From assembly GCF_039543825.1 (NCBI RefSeq), contig NZ_BAABKM010000005.1:248001-312000 (forward strand): DNA of 64,000 bases, in the 5' to 3' direction. The translations under genes and the position numbers were made by a program. Below are positions 6,720-15,827 of the stretch, piece by piece (position 1 is the stretch's first letter; each line of letters opens with the position of its first letter). Origin of the DNA: Nocardioides conyzicola (lineage in GTDB: Bacteria; Actinomycetota; Actinomycetes; Propionibacteriales; Nocardioidaceae). Below the pieces are notes generated by a model that made no database searches, was not told where the DNA came from, and saw nothing but the letters and a program-made list of their open reading frames with translations.

Positions 6720-9407
6720 TCAGGACGGCAGGGTGTCCCCGGCCGGCTGCGACAGCCGACGCACGAACCAGTCCGAGCGCGGGTCGACCACCGGGTCCAC
6801 CCGAGCGGAGGCGGTGAGCACGGTCGCACCGTCGGCACCGGCGAGCACCAGGGACAGCTCGAGGGCGCTGACCTGGGGCAGGTCGTTCTGCAGCTGCGCG
6901 ATCCGCTGGATCAGCCGCTCGACGTCCCCCACGTCGACCGCCTCGCTGCCCCGGTAGCCGAAGAGCATCGGCGCCGACTTGATCTCGCGCACCATCGACG
7001 CGGCGTCGCGGGCGCCGAGGGGCGGGATCCGGTAGGAGCGGTCGGCCAGCAGCTCGGTGAGGGGCCCGGCGATGCCGAAGGAGACGACGGGTCCGAAGAG
7101 CGGGTCCTCGATCGTCCGGATCGCCACCGGCACGCCGGGTCGGGCGTTCTTCTGCACCACGAACCCGGCGCGCTCCGGCTCCGTGATCAGCGTGCAGAGC
7201 GTGTCCCACGCGTGGGCCATCTCCTCGGCGTCGTCGATGTTGCGCCAGACGTGGGCCTGGTCCGGCCGCTCGCGCAGGTGCTCGGCGGTCGCCTTGAGCA
7301 CCACGTCCCAGCCCAGCGCCTCCCCCGCGGCCACCGCCTCGTCCCGCCCGGCGACCTCGCGGGTCTGCCACAGCTCGACGTCGTACGCCGCCAGCAGCTC
7401 GGTCAGCGACTCCAGGTCGAGGTCGGTCCCCTCTGGGTGGTCGGTGAGGATGCGGGTGACCAGCCGCTTGGCGCCGGCGGAGTCGACGGCGCTGGGGTCG
7501 ACCGGCTCGCCGTCGGGCGTGCGCAGCCACACGGCGTACTCGACCACGCGCGCGAGCGCCCGCACCGCGGCCTCCACTCCGGGGTACGACGGCACCGAGC
7601 CACGGCCGGCGGTCGAGCCCGCGACGTCCGGGACCCGGAGCAGCTCCGGCACACCCTCGGCGCCGAGGAACGACGACACCAGCGGCTTGTCGGACTGCTC
7701 GCCGACGGCCGCGAGCACGTTGGCGACGTCCTCACCCGAGACGTTGATCGGCGGCACGTAGACCGCGACGACCGAGTCCGTCTCCGGGTCGTCGATGGCC
7801 GCGTCGAGCGCGTCCTCGAAGTCCTCGGCGCTGGCCTCGGCACCGAGCGCGATCGACTTGTTGACGACCAGCCCGACGCCGGCGGCCGCGTCGGCGGCCA
7901 GCAGCCCGAGGGCGTCGGAGTTGCCCACGATCGCCACCCGGCGACCCCGCGGCAGCGGCTGGTGGGCCAGCAGCTGGGCGACGTCGAACATCTCGTCCAG
8001 GGTGTCCACCTGGATCACGCCCGCCTGGCGGAACATCGCGTCCACGGCGGCCGGCGGGGCCGCGATCTTGCGCACGGCGTGCCCCATCGGCACACCCTGG
8101 GTCGTGCGGCCCGAGCGGACCGCGATGATCGGCTTGCGCAGCGAGACCCGGCGCGCGATCCGGGAGAACTTGCGCGGGTTGCCGATGGACTCCAGGTAGA
8201 GCAGCACGACCTCGGTCGAGTCGTCCTCCTCCCAGTACTGGAGGAGGTCGTTGCCCGAGACGTCGGCGCGGTTGCCGGCGCTGACGAAGGTCGAGAGGCC
8301 GAGGCCCCGGTTGTAGACCTTCTCGAGGATGGCGGTGCCGAGGGCGCCGGACTGGCAGAAGAACCCCGCCCGCCCGCGCGCCGGCATCAGCGGCGAGAGC
8401 GACGCGTTGAGCGAGACCTTGGCGTCGGTGTTGATGATGCCCAGGCAGTTGGGGCCGATCAGGCGCAGGCCGTAGGAGCGGGAGAGCCCGACGAGCTTGC
8501 GCTGCCGGACCCGGCCCTCCTCGCCGGTCTCGGCGAAGCCCGCCGAGACGACGATCAGGCCGTGCACGCCCTTGGCCGCGCAGTCGAGCACGACGTCCTG
8601 CACGTACTCGGCCGGCACCGCGACGATCGCCACGTCGACGTCGTCGGGGATGTCGACGACGGACTTGTACGTCGGGAGCCCGGACACGGCGTGCGAGGTC
8701 GGGTTGACGGCGTACACGCGGCCGGCGAAGTCGCCGGTGATGAGGTTGCGCACCAGCGCCTGGCCGATCGTCTCCTGCCGCCGGCTGGCGCCGATCACCG
8801 CGACCGAGCGCGGGTTGAAGAACTTGTCGATCGAGGCCGACTCGGCCTTGTGCTCGCGCGCCGACATCAGCCCGATGGCGGTGTCGGTGGGGTCGATCGA
8901 GAACTCGAGCTGCAGCACGCCCTCGTCGTACTCGCTGGCGACGCGGTAGCCGGCGTCGCGGAAGGTCTGGATCATCCGGCTGTTGTCCGGCAGCACCTCG
9001 GCGACGAACCGCTCGACGCCGCGCTCGCGGCCCGCCTGGGCGAGGTGCTCCAGCAGCAGCTGCCCGATCCCGCGGCCCTGGTGCTGGTCCTCGACCAGGA
9101 ACGCGACCTCGGCCTCGCCCGGCTTGATCACGTCGTAGCGACCGACCGCGATGATCTGCCCCTGGAGGGTGAGCACGAGCGCGACCCGGTTGACGTTGTC
9201 GACGTTGGTGAAGCGGTCGACGTCGCGGTCGGAGAGCCGCGGCATCGGGGAGAAGAAGCGGTAGTACTTCGACTGGTCCGAGACGCGGGAGTAGAACTCG
9301 ACGAAGACGTCACGGTCCTCGGCCCGGATCGGCCGGATGTGAGCGGTCCGCCCGTCCCGGAGCAGGACGTCGGCCTCCCAGTGCGTGGGGGCGTCGGTGG
9401 CGGTCAC
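6720..9407 (-). CDS. GNAT acetyltransferase fused to acyl-CoA synthetase-like domains
   Basis: 895 residues. N-terminal GNAT domain (about 15-175) with the acetyl-CoA loop QGRGIGQLLLEH, followed by an ADP-forming acyl-CoA-synthetase-type body: CoA-binding Rossmann domain (FNPRSVAVIGASRR), succinyl-CoA-ligase-like domains (CQSGALGTAI, SAGNRADVSGND) and a C-terminal ATP-grasp-like domain ending near 880. This layout is that of protein lysine acetyltransferases of the Pat/PatZ group with reversed domain order, common in actinobacteria, which acetylate metabolic enzymes such as acetyl-CoA synthetase. GTG start with TAGATT and a 6-nt spacer; divergent from parC. Confidence 0.88.
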   Translation of the reverse strand: MTATDAPTHWEADVLLRDGRTAHIRPIRAEDRDVFVEFYSRVSDQSKYYRFFSPMPRLSDRDVDRFTNVDNVNRVALVLTLQGQIIAVGRYDVIKPGEAEVAFLVEDQHQGRGIGQLLLEHLAQAGRERGVERFVAEVLPDNSRMIQTFRDAGYRVASEYDEGVLQLEFSIDPTDTAIGLMSAREHKAESASIDKFFNPRSVAVIGASRRQETIGQALVRNLITGDFAGRVYAVNPTSHAVSGLPTYKSVVDIPDDVDVAIVAVPAEYVQDVVLDCAAKGVHGLIVVSAGFAETGEEGRVRQRKLVGLSRSYGLRLIGPNCLGIINTDAKVSLNASLSPLMPARGRAGFFCQSGALGTAILEKVYNRGLGLSTFVSAGNRADVSGNDLLQYWEEDDSTEVVLLYLESIGNPRKFSRIARRVSLRKPIIAVRSGRTTQGVPMGHAVRKIAAPPAAVDAMFRQAGVIQVDTLDEMFDVAQLLAHQPLPRGRRVAIVGNSDALGLLAADAAAGVGLVVNKSIALGAEASAEDFEDALDAAIDDPETDSVVAVYVPPINVSGEDVANVLAAVGEQSDKPLVSSFLGAEGVPELLRVPDVAGSTAGRGSVPSYPGVEAAVRALARVVEYAVWLRTPDGEPVDPSAVDSAGAKRLVTRILTDHPEGTDLDLESLTELLAAYDVELWQTREVAGRDEAVAAGEALGWDVVLKATAEHLRERPDQAHVWRNIDDAEEMAHAWDTLCTLITEPERAGFVVQKNARPGVPVAIRTIEDPLFGPVVSFGIAGPLTELLADRSYRIPPLGARDAASMVREIKSAPMLFGYRGSEAVDVGDVERLIQRIAQLQNDLPQVSALELSLVLAGADGATVLTASARVDPVVDPRSDWFVRRLSQPAGDTLPS

Positions 9408-9485
9408 GCGTGAAATCTAGCGTGGACCGGTGAACCCGGCGTGCCCCTGACGTTTCTGTGGGTGGCAGTTGAAAGAATCAGCGTC

Positions 9486-11960
9486 ATGGCGCGGCGTAGC
9501 ACGAAGCAGGACCTTCCCGACGACTTCGAGGAGCACATCCTCGACACCGACATCAAGCAGGAGATGGAGACCTCCTTCCTGGAGTACGCGTACTCCGTCA
9601 TCTACTCCCGCGCGCTGCCGGACGCCCGGGACGGCCTCAAGCCGGTGCAGCGCCGGATCCTCTACACGATGAACGACATGGGCCTGCGGCCCGACCGCGG
9701 CCACGTCAAGAGCGCGCGCGTCGTCGGTGAGGTCATGGGTCGGCTGCACCCCCACGGCGACGGCGCCATCTACGACGCCATGGTGCGGATGGCGCAGCCC
9801 TGGTCGATGCGGCTGCCGTTCATCGACGGGCACGGCAACTTCGGCTCGCCCGACGACTCCCCCGCGGCGATGCGCTACACCGAGGCCCGGATGGCCCCGT
9901 CCGCGGTCGCGATGACCGCCTCGATCGACGAGGACACCGTCGACTTCAAGCCCAACTACGACAGCCGCGAGCTCGAGCCGTCGGTGCTGCCGGCGGCGAT
10001 CCCCAACCTGGTCGTCAACGGCACGACGGGCATCGCGGTCGGCATGGCGACCAACTGCGCGCCGCACAACCTGATCGAGGTCGTCCAGGCGCTGCGGCAC
10101 CTGATCACGCACCCGAAGGCCACCGTCGACGACCTGATGCGCTTCATCCCCGGCCCCGACCTGCCGACCGGCGGCAAGATCGTCGGCCTCGAGGGCATCC
10201 GTGACGCCTACGAGACGGGCCGCGGCTCGTTCCGGATGCGCGCGACCGCACGGGTCGAGGCCATCACCAACCGGCGCAAGGGCATCGTCGTCACCGAGCT
10301 CCCGTACGGCGTGGGCACCGAGAAGGTCATCGAGCGGATCAAGCTGCTCGTGCAGAGCAAGAAGCTGCAGGGCATCTCCGACATCAAGGACCTCACCGAC
10401 CGCAGCCACGGGCTGCGGCTGGTGATCGAGGTCAAGAACGGCTTCGTCCCCGAGGCGCTCCTCGAGCAGCTCTACAAGCAGACGCCGATGGAGGACTCCT
10501 TCGGCATCAACGCCGTCGCCCTGGTCGACGGCCAGCCGCGCACGCTCGCGCTCAAGGAGATGCTCGAGGTCTTCCTGCTGCACCGCTTCGACGTCGTACG
10601 CCGTCGCTCGCTCTTCCGCCGCACGAAGGCCGCCGACCGGCTGCACCTGGTCGAGGGCCTGCTGCTCGCGATCCTCGACATCGACGAGGTCATCCAGCTG
10701 ATCCGCACCAGCGACAACGCCGCCGCCGCCAAGGAGCGGCTGATGACGGTCTTCGACCTGAGCGAGATCCAGGCCGACTACATCCTCGACATGCCGCTGC
10801 GCCGGCTGACGAGGTTCTCCAAGCTCGAGCTGGACAAGGAGCAGGACGAGCTCAAGCGCACCATCGAGGACCTCGACGCGATCCTCGGCGACGACAAGCT
10901 GCTCCGCAAGGTCGTCTCCGACGAGCTCGGCGAGGTCGCGAAGACCTACGGCACCCCGCGCCGTACGGTCCTGCTCGAGTCGTCCGGGACGTCGGTCACC
11001 GCCAGCGCCGTCGCGCTGGAGGTCGCCGACGACCCGTGCTTCGTCTACCTGTCCTCGACCGGCCTGCTGGCCCGCAGCGCCAACGCCGAGCAGCCCGGTC
11101 AGGGTGGTGGCCGCGCCAACCACGACGTCGTCGTCTCGATGGTCCGCGCCACGGCGCGCGGCGAGATCGGTGGCCTGACCAGCACCGGCCGGCTGGTCAA
11201 GATCGGCGTGCTCGAGCTGCCGCAGCTGCCCGACACCGCCAACGACCCGCACCTCGCGGGCGGCCTCCAGGTGAGCGAGATCCTGTCGCTCGAGCCCGGC
11301 GAGCGCCTGCTGGGGCTGTGCACCCTCACGACCGAGGGGCCGGGCCTGGTGCTCGGCACCCGCCAGGGCACGGTCAAGCGGGTCAACCCGGAGGTGCTCG
11401 GCCGCGACGACTGGGAGGTCATCCGGCTCGCCGACGGCGACGAGGTCGTGGGCGCGGTCGAGCTGGCCACCGGCCACGAGACGCTCTGCTTCATCACCAC
11501 CGACGCGCAGCTGCTGCACTTCGGGGCCGACGGCGTCCGTCCCCAGGGGCGATCGGGCGGTGGTATGGCCGGCGTCCGCGTCACCGCGGGCGAGCGGGTC
11601 GCGTGGTTCGGCGTCGTCGACCCGGACGCCCCCGAGGGCTCGGTCGTGGTCACCTCCTCCGGCTCCTCGACGGCCCTGCCGGGCACCGAGCCGGGCGCCC
11701 TGAAGGTCGCACCGTTCTCCGAGTACCCGCCCAAGGGACGCGCCACCGGCGGCGTCCGGTGCCACCGGTTCCTGAAGGGCGAGGACACCCTGGTCTTCGC
11801 CTGGGTCGGTACGGCGCCCGCCCGTGCCGCCGCCGCCAGCGGCTCCCCCATCGACCTGCCCGAGGCGACCGGCAAGCGCGACGGGTCCGGCGTCCCGGCC
11901 GGCCAGGCGCTTGCGGCGTGTGCCGGGCCGGTCGCCGCGCGGGTCCGTGTGGAAGGGTGA
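9486..11960 (+). CDS. parC: DNA topoisomerase IV subunit A
   Basis: 824 residues of the type IIA topoisomerase A subunit: breakage-reunion domain (about 25-480) with catalytic Tyr131 in [10 protein letters not shown], the winged-helix GRLHPHGDG region (85-93), and a C-terminal beta-pinwheel with degenerate repeats ([24 protein letters not shown]). Together with the parE product at 22-24 kb it would decatenate chromosomes. ATG 9486 gives the usual MARRSTKQ start; AAGAAT lies 7 nt upstream. ParC is preferred over GyrA because of this conserved neighbourhood and the ParE-type partner. The quinolone-region position equal to E. coli ParC Ser80 is Gly93. Confidence 0.9.
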   Translation: MARRSTKQDLPDDFEEHILDTDIKQEMETSFLEYAYSVIYSRALPDARDGLKPVQRRILYTMNDMGLRPDRGHVKSARVVGEVMGRLHPHGDGAIYDAMVRMAQPWSMRLPFIDGHGNFGSPDDSPAAMRYTEARMAPSAVAMTASIDEDTVDFKPNYDSRELEPSVLPAAIPNLVVNGTTGIAVGMATNCAPHNLIEVVQALRHLITHPKATVDDLMRFIPGPDLPTGGKIVGLEGIRDAYETGRGSFRMRATARVEAITNRRKGIVVTELPYGVGTEKVIERIKLLVQSKKLQGISDIKDLTDRSHGLRLVIEVKNGFVPEALLEQLYKQTPMEDSFGINAVALVDGQPRTLALKEMLEVFLLHRFDVVRRRSLFRRTKAADRLHLVEGLLLAILDIDEVIQLIRTSDNAAAAKERLMTVFDLSEIQADYILDMPLRRLTRFSKLELDKEQDELKRTIEDLDAILGDDKLLRKVVSDELGEVAKTYGTPRRTVLLESSGTSVTASAVALEVADDPCFVYLSSTGLLARSANAEQPGQGGGRANHDVVVSMVRATARGEIGGLTSTGRLVKIGVLELPQLPDTANDPHLAGGLQVSEILSLEPGERLLGLCTLTTEGPGLVLGTRQGTVKRVNPEVLGRDDWEVIRLADGDEVVGAVELATGHETLCFITTDAQLLHFGADGVRPQGRSGGGMAGVRVTAGERVAWFGVVDPDAPEGSVVVTSSGSSTALPGTEPGALKVAPFSEYPPKGRATGGVRCHRFLKGEDTLVFAWVGTAPARAAAASGSPIDLPEATGKRDGSGVPAGQALAACAGPVAARVRVEG

Positions 11961-11964
11961 CCGC

Positions 11965-12672
11965 GTGAACTCTCGGAGCCGCCTGGCCGCGGCCGTCCTG
12001 ACCGGCGTCCTGACCGCACTCCCCCTGACCGCGTGCAGCGGCAGCGACAGTGGTGGAGGCTCGAGCGCGACGCCGACGGAGGTCTTCGCAGCAGCGAAGA
12101 CCCACCTCGACGAGACCAGCGGCGTCGACCTGTCCCTCACGACCGAGGACCTTCCCGACGGCGTCACCGGCGTCGAGAAGGCCGAGGGCGTGGGCACCCA
12201 CGACCCGGCGTTCGACGGCAAGATCACCGTCGTGCTGTCCGGTCAGGCCTTCGAGGTGCCGATCATCGCGGTCGACGACAAGGTCTACGCCCAGCTGCCG
12301 CTGACGACCGGCTGGCAGGACGTCGACCCGGCCGAGTACGGCGCGCCCGACCCGGCGCAGCTGATGAGCACCGACACCGGCTTCTCCGCGCTGCTGCCCG
12401 CCACGACCGGCGTGAAGAAGGGTGGCAGCGTGCGCGGCGGCGCGGACAACAAGGAGGTGCTCACCGAGTACACCGGCACGGTCGGCGCCGACACGATGAA
12501 GAACATCATCCCGACGGCGACCGGCGACTTCGACGTGACGTACACGATCACCGACGACGACGAGCTGCGCAGCGCGAAGCTCACCGGGGTCTTCTACCAG
12601 GACTCGACGTCGATGACCTACGAGGTGACCTTCGAGGACTACGGCACCGAGAAGGACATCACCGCGCCGTGA
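11965..12672 (+). CDS. LppX/LprAFG-type lipoprotein
   Basis: 235 residues. Lipoprotein signal peptide with lipobox LTAC (Cys about 24), then a Gly/Ser linker and a beta-rich domain of the LppX_LprAFG family, a hydrophobic pocket that carries lipids across the cell envelope. Immediately downstream (8 bp after the stop) is an MFS exporter, the same pairing as lprG-Rv1410c (P55) of mycobacteria, which exports triacylglycerol and lipoglycans. By analogy the pair probably moves a lipid to the outer leaflet; inferred from synteny. GTG start, GAAGGG 8 nt upstream. Confidence 0.88.
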   Translation: MNSRSRLAAAVLTGVLTALPLTACSGSDSGGGSSATPTEVFAAAKTHLDETSGVDLSLTTEDLPDGVTGVEKAEGVGTHDPAFDGKITVVLSGQAFEVPIIAVDDKVYAQLPLTTGWQDVDPAEYGAPDPAQLMSTDTGFSALLPATTGVKKGGSVRGGADNKEVLTEYTGTVGADTMKNIIPTATGDFDVTYTITDDDELRSAKLTGVFYQDSTSMTYEVTFEDYGTEKDITAP

Positions 12673-12679
12673 CCGCGCC

Positions 12680-14449
12680 ATGAGCCAGGCCCGGACGAGG
12701 TCGTCGCGCTGGCTGCTGGCCCTGGCCGCGGTGGCCGTGGCCTTCGCGGCAGCGGACACCTACGTCGTCGTCCTGGCCCTGCCCGACATGATGGCCAGCG
12801 CCGGGATCCCGGTCGAGCAGCTGCAGCGCGCGGCGCCGATCGTGTCCGGGTTCCTGCTCGGGTACGTCGCGATGCTGCCGCTGATCGGCCGCATCGCCGA
12901 CCTCCGCGGCCGGGTGCCGGTGCTGGTGGCCGCGCTGCTGGTCTTCGCGCTCGGCTCGCTCGTGACGACCCTCGCCTACGACCTGCCGACCATGGTCACC
13001 GGACGGTTCCTCCAGGGCGTCGGTGGCGGCGGGCTGGTCCCGGCGACGCTCGCCCTGGTGGCCGACCTCTACCCGGCGCAGCGCCGCGGCATCCCGCTGG
13101 GCATCGTCTCCGCGGTCCAGGAGATCGGCAGCGTCCTCGGTCCCCTCTTCGGCGCCCTCGTGCTCGCCGTCGCCGACTGGCGGGTGATCTTTCTGGTCAA
13201 CCTCGCCGTCGGCCTCGTCCTCGCCGCCGCGATCCGTTCGCTCTCGCACCGGGTGGTCGAGGAGGGTGCGCAGCCACCGTCCCGCAACCACCGCTTCGAC
13301 TGGATCGGCCTCCTCCTCGCCCTCGTCACGCTCGTCTCCGGCGTGCTCGTCTTCACCCAGCCCAGCCAGCTGATGCGCGACCTCACGTACGGCCAGCTCT
13401 TCATCCCGATCACCGGCGACAGCCGCTGGCTGACCCCGCTGGGCGTGACCGCGATCGGCGCGCTCGTGCTGCTGGTGGTGCGGTGCTGCACCGCGCGGCG
13501 ACCGCTCCTCGACCTCCCCGACTGGGTCCGCACGGTGCGCGAGGCCGACGTGGTCGGCGCGATGCTGCTGGCGCTCGCCCTGGCCGGGGTGATCCTGGCC
13601 TTCGCCACCGCCGACCCCAAGGTGCAGGTCTTCTCCGACCAGGGGCTCTGGTACCTCCTCGGCGCCGCACTCGCCGGGGTCGGCTTCGTGGTGCACCTGC
13701 GCCGGACCGACCGGCCCCTGGTGCCGACCGGCGCGCTCCGGCGTACGCCGGCGTGGGGAGCCATGCTGGTCAGCTTCTTCATCGGCGCGGCCCTGATCGC
13801 GGCGCTCATCGACATCCCGCTCTTCGCGCGGACGACGGTCTACCCCGGCTCGCAGCTGATGGCGGCGCTGGTGCTGGTGCGCTTCCTGGTCGCGCTGCCG
13901 GTCGGAGCCGTGGTCGGCGGCTACCTGACGCACCGGCTGCCGGCGGGCGTCGTCACCGCGATCGGCATGGTGCTGGCCGCGGCGGGCTTCCTGTGGATGG
14001 CGACCTGGGGACTCGAGTCGCTGGACAGTCCGGTCGCGACGCTGCCGCTGGTGATCGGGGGCCTCGGCTTCGGGCTCGCGCTGGCGCCGGTCAACGCCGC
14101 CGTGCTCGCCAGCACCGGCGACGACGTGCACGGCCTGGCCAGCGCCTTCGTCGTGGTGTCCCGGATGGTCGGCATGCTGGTCGGCATCTCCGCGCTCACC
14201 ACGATCGGGCTGCGCCGCTACTACGCCGAGCAGGCCGACGTCCCCTCGGTCCGCGACGTCTGCGAGGGGGCCAGCCGCTGCAAGGAGTTCACCCGGCTGC
14301 TCAAGGTCGCCGGCATCGCCCAGGAGCAGACGGTCTTCACCGGTGCCGCGGTGTGCGCGCTGGTCGCCGCGGTGCTCGCGCTGGTCCTCTTCCGCCGTGC
14401 GCCGACCCGCGCCATCTCGACCGGCGACCTCCTGCGGTCGGCGGGCTGA
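12680..14449 (+). CDS. MFS transporter, lipid or drug exporter (P55-like)
   Basis: 589 residues with about 14 hydrophobic segments. MFS signature GRIADLRGRVPVLV follows TM2, and the TM5 antiporter-like motif lies around VQEIGSVLGPLFGA. Two periplasmic loops are longer than usual (one after TM6 with FTQPSQLMRDLTYGQLF, one near the C-terminus containing CEGASRCKEF with two Cys). Resemblance to mycobacterial Rv1410c/P55 and co-transcription with an LprG-like lipoprotein suggest export of lipids, with drug efflux as a side activity. The ATG lies 8 bp after the lipoprotein stop. Confidence 0.87.
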   Translation: MSQARTRSSRWLLALAAVAVAFAAADTYVVVLALPDMMASAGIPVEQLQRAAPIVSGFLLGYVAMLPLIGRIADLRGRVPVLVAALLVFALGSLVTTLAYDLPTMVTGRFLQGVGGGGLVPATLALVADLYPAQRRGIPLGIVSAVQEIGSVLGPLFGALVLAVADWRVIFLVNLAVGLVLAAAIRSLSHRVVEEGAQPPSRNHRFDWIGLLLALVTLVSGVLVFTQPSQLMRDLTYGQLFIPITGDSRWLTPLGVTAIGALVLLVVRCCTARRPLLDLPDWVRTVREADVVGAMLLALALAGVILAFATADPKVQVFSDQGLWYLLGAALAGVGFVVHLRRTDRPLVPTGALRRTPAWGAMLVSFFIGAALIAALIDIPLFARTTVYPGSQLMAALVLVRFLVALPVGAVVGGYLTHRLPAGVVTAIGMVLAAAGFLWMATWGLESLDSPVATLPLVIGGLGFGLALAPVNAAVLASTGDDVHGLASAFVVVSRMVGMLVGISALTTIGLRRYYAEQADVPSVRDVCEGASRCKEFTRLLKVAGIAQEQTVFTGAAVCALVAAVLALVLFRRAPTRAISTGDLLRSAG

Positions 14450-14471
14450 TCGGTTGGCTATCGTGCCAGCC

Positions 14472-14963
14472 GTGAGCTTCGACGACCTGCTGGCCGCCAA
14501 CCGCGAGTTCGCGGCCTCCTTCGACCTCGCCGGCTTCGACGGCGTCGCCCATGCCGGCGTCGCGATCGTCACCTGCATGGACTCGCGCATCGATCCGCTG
14601 CGGATGCTCGGGCTCAAGGCGGGCGACGCCAAGATCTTCCGCAACCCCGGCGGCCGCGTGACGCCCCAGGCGTTGGAGGCGCTGGTGCTCGGCGTGCACC
14701 TGCTCAAGGTCGAGCGGGTGCTGGTCGTCCCGCACACCCGCTGCGCCGTCGCCAGCAACACGGAGGCCGAGCTGCGCGAGAAGGTCGGTGCCTCGGCCGG
14801 CATCGACGCCTCCTGGCAGCCCTTCCCGGTCGTGCTCGACCAGGTCGCCGCCCTCGGCGAGGACGTCCAGAAGGTGCGCTCCCACCCCCTCGTCCCCGAC
14901 AGCATCGAGGTCGGCGGCTTCCTCTACGACGTCGACACCGGGCTGCTCGAGCAGCGGTACTGA
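14472..14963 (+). CDS. Beta-class carbonic anhydrase
   Basis: 163 residues. Zinc-site residues Cys35, Asp37 and Arg39 (CMDSR), His88 and Cys91 (PHTRC) match the short beta-carbonic anhydrases, which interconvert CO2 and bicarbonate in the cytosol. GTG 14472 has TATCGT 7 nt upstream (leaderless); an in-frame GTG at 14463 overlaps that hexamer and is unlikely. Follows the MFS gene by 22 bp but probably has its own promoter. Confidence 0.9.
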   Translation: MSFDDLLAANREFAASFDLAGFDGVAHAGVAIVTCMDSRIDPLRMLGLKAGDAKIFRNPGGRVTPQALEALVLGVHLLKVERVLVVPHTRCAVASNTEAELREKVGASAGIDASWQPFPVVLDQVAALGEDVQKVRSHPLVPDSIEVGGFLYDVDTGLLEQRY

Positions 14964-14969
14964 CCTGCG

Positions 14970-15689
14970 TCAGCAGGCGGTCCCGCGGTCGACCGACAGC
15001 ACCGCGCCGGTCACCGACGCGGCCGCGTCCGAGGCGAGGTACGCCACCGCGTCGGCGATGTCGCGCGGCGGCATGAACCCGTAGCGGGCACCGGCCGTCT
15101 CCATCAGCAGACCCCAGTCCAGCTGGGAGTCGGCGTGCTCGGCCGCCGCCTTGGTCGGCAGGTCCGTCTGCACGCCGCCGGGGCAGATCGTGTTGACCCG
15201 GATGCCGTCCGCCGCGAGCTCCAGCGCCAGGGACTTCATCAGCAGGATGACGCCGCCCTTCGAGGCGCAGTACGCCGCCTGGTAGGGCTGGGCGCGCAGC
15301 CCAGCGATGGACGCGATCGTGACGATGTTGCCCTTGCTCGCCCGCAGGTGCGGCAGGGCCGCGTGGCTGACGAGCATCGGCCCGGTCAGGTTCACGCCGA
15401 GGTGCCGTTGCCAGACGGCGAGGTCGAGGTCCTCGAACCTCCGGAACTGGTCGATGCCGGCCACGTTGACGACGATGTCGAGGCCGCCGAGCCGGTCCGC
15501 AGCGGCGGCCACGGCGGCCTGGACCGAGGCCTGGTCGCTGACGTCGCAGGCCAGGACGTCGGCGTCCGCGTGCAGGTCGACGCCGACCACCGCCGCGCCC
15601 TCGCCCGCGAGCAGCTCGACCGTCGACCGCCCGACGCCGCCGGCCGCTCCCGTGACCAGTGCCCGCTTGCCCTCGAACCGTCCCGCCAT
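14970..15689 (-). CDS. SDR-family oxidoreductase
   Basis: 239 residues, classical short-chain dehydrogenase: NAD(P)-binding TGAAGGVG (13-20), NVAG (75-78), catalytic Ser127, Tyr140 and Lys144 (YCASK), and PGGVQT. Asp38 at the end of beta-2 (VVGVDLH) suggests NAD rather than NADP. Substrate unknown. A Shine-Dalgarno-like AGGGGTGG precedes the ATG. Divergent from the large LuxR-type regulator (138 bp between starts), which may control it; convergent with the carbonic anhydrase gene. Confidence 0.88.
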   Translation of the reverse strand: MAGRFEGKRALVTGAAGGVGRSTVELLAGEGAAVVGVDLHADADVLACDVSDQASVQAAVAAAADRLGGLDIVVNVAGIDQFRRFEDLDLAVWQRHLGVNLTGPMLVSHAALPHLRASKGNIVTIASIAGLRAQPYQAAYCASKGGVILLMKSLALELAADGIRVNTICPGGVQTDLPTKAAAEHADSQLDWGLLMETAGARYGFMPPRDIADAVAYLASDAAASVTGAVLSVDRGTAC

Positions 15690-15827
15690 GTGCCACCCCT
15701 GTGCTCCTGGCGTCCCAGTCGACGCTCGGGAGAAGGTATCCGCACCTCCGCAGCGAGGCGGTGGATCTGCGGGATATGACCCGAAATGACCGTGCGCGGA
15801 GCCACTTCGGCCGCGCACAATGCCGTG

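Noticed and set aside
6702..9413. 903-codon plus-strand frame
   Set aside because: Exact antisense shadow of the GNAT/acyl-CoA-synthetase gene, with Arg/Val/Asp/His-biased composition and no motifs.
9417..12227. 936-codon minus-strand frame
   Set aside because: Shadow of parC; composition Asp/Val/Gly/Arg-biased and no ribosome site.
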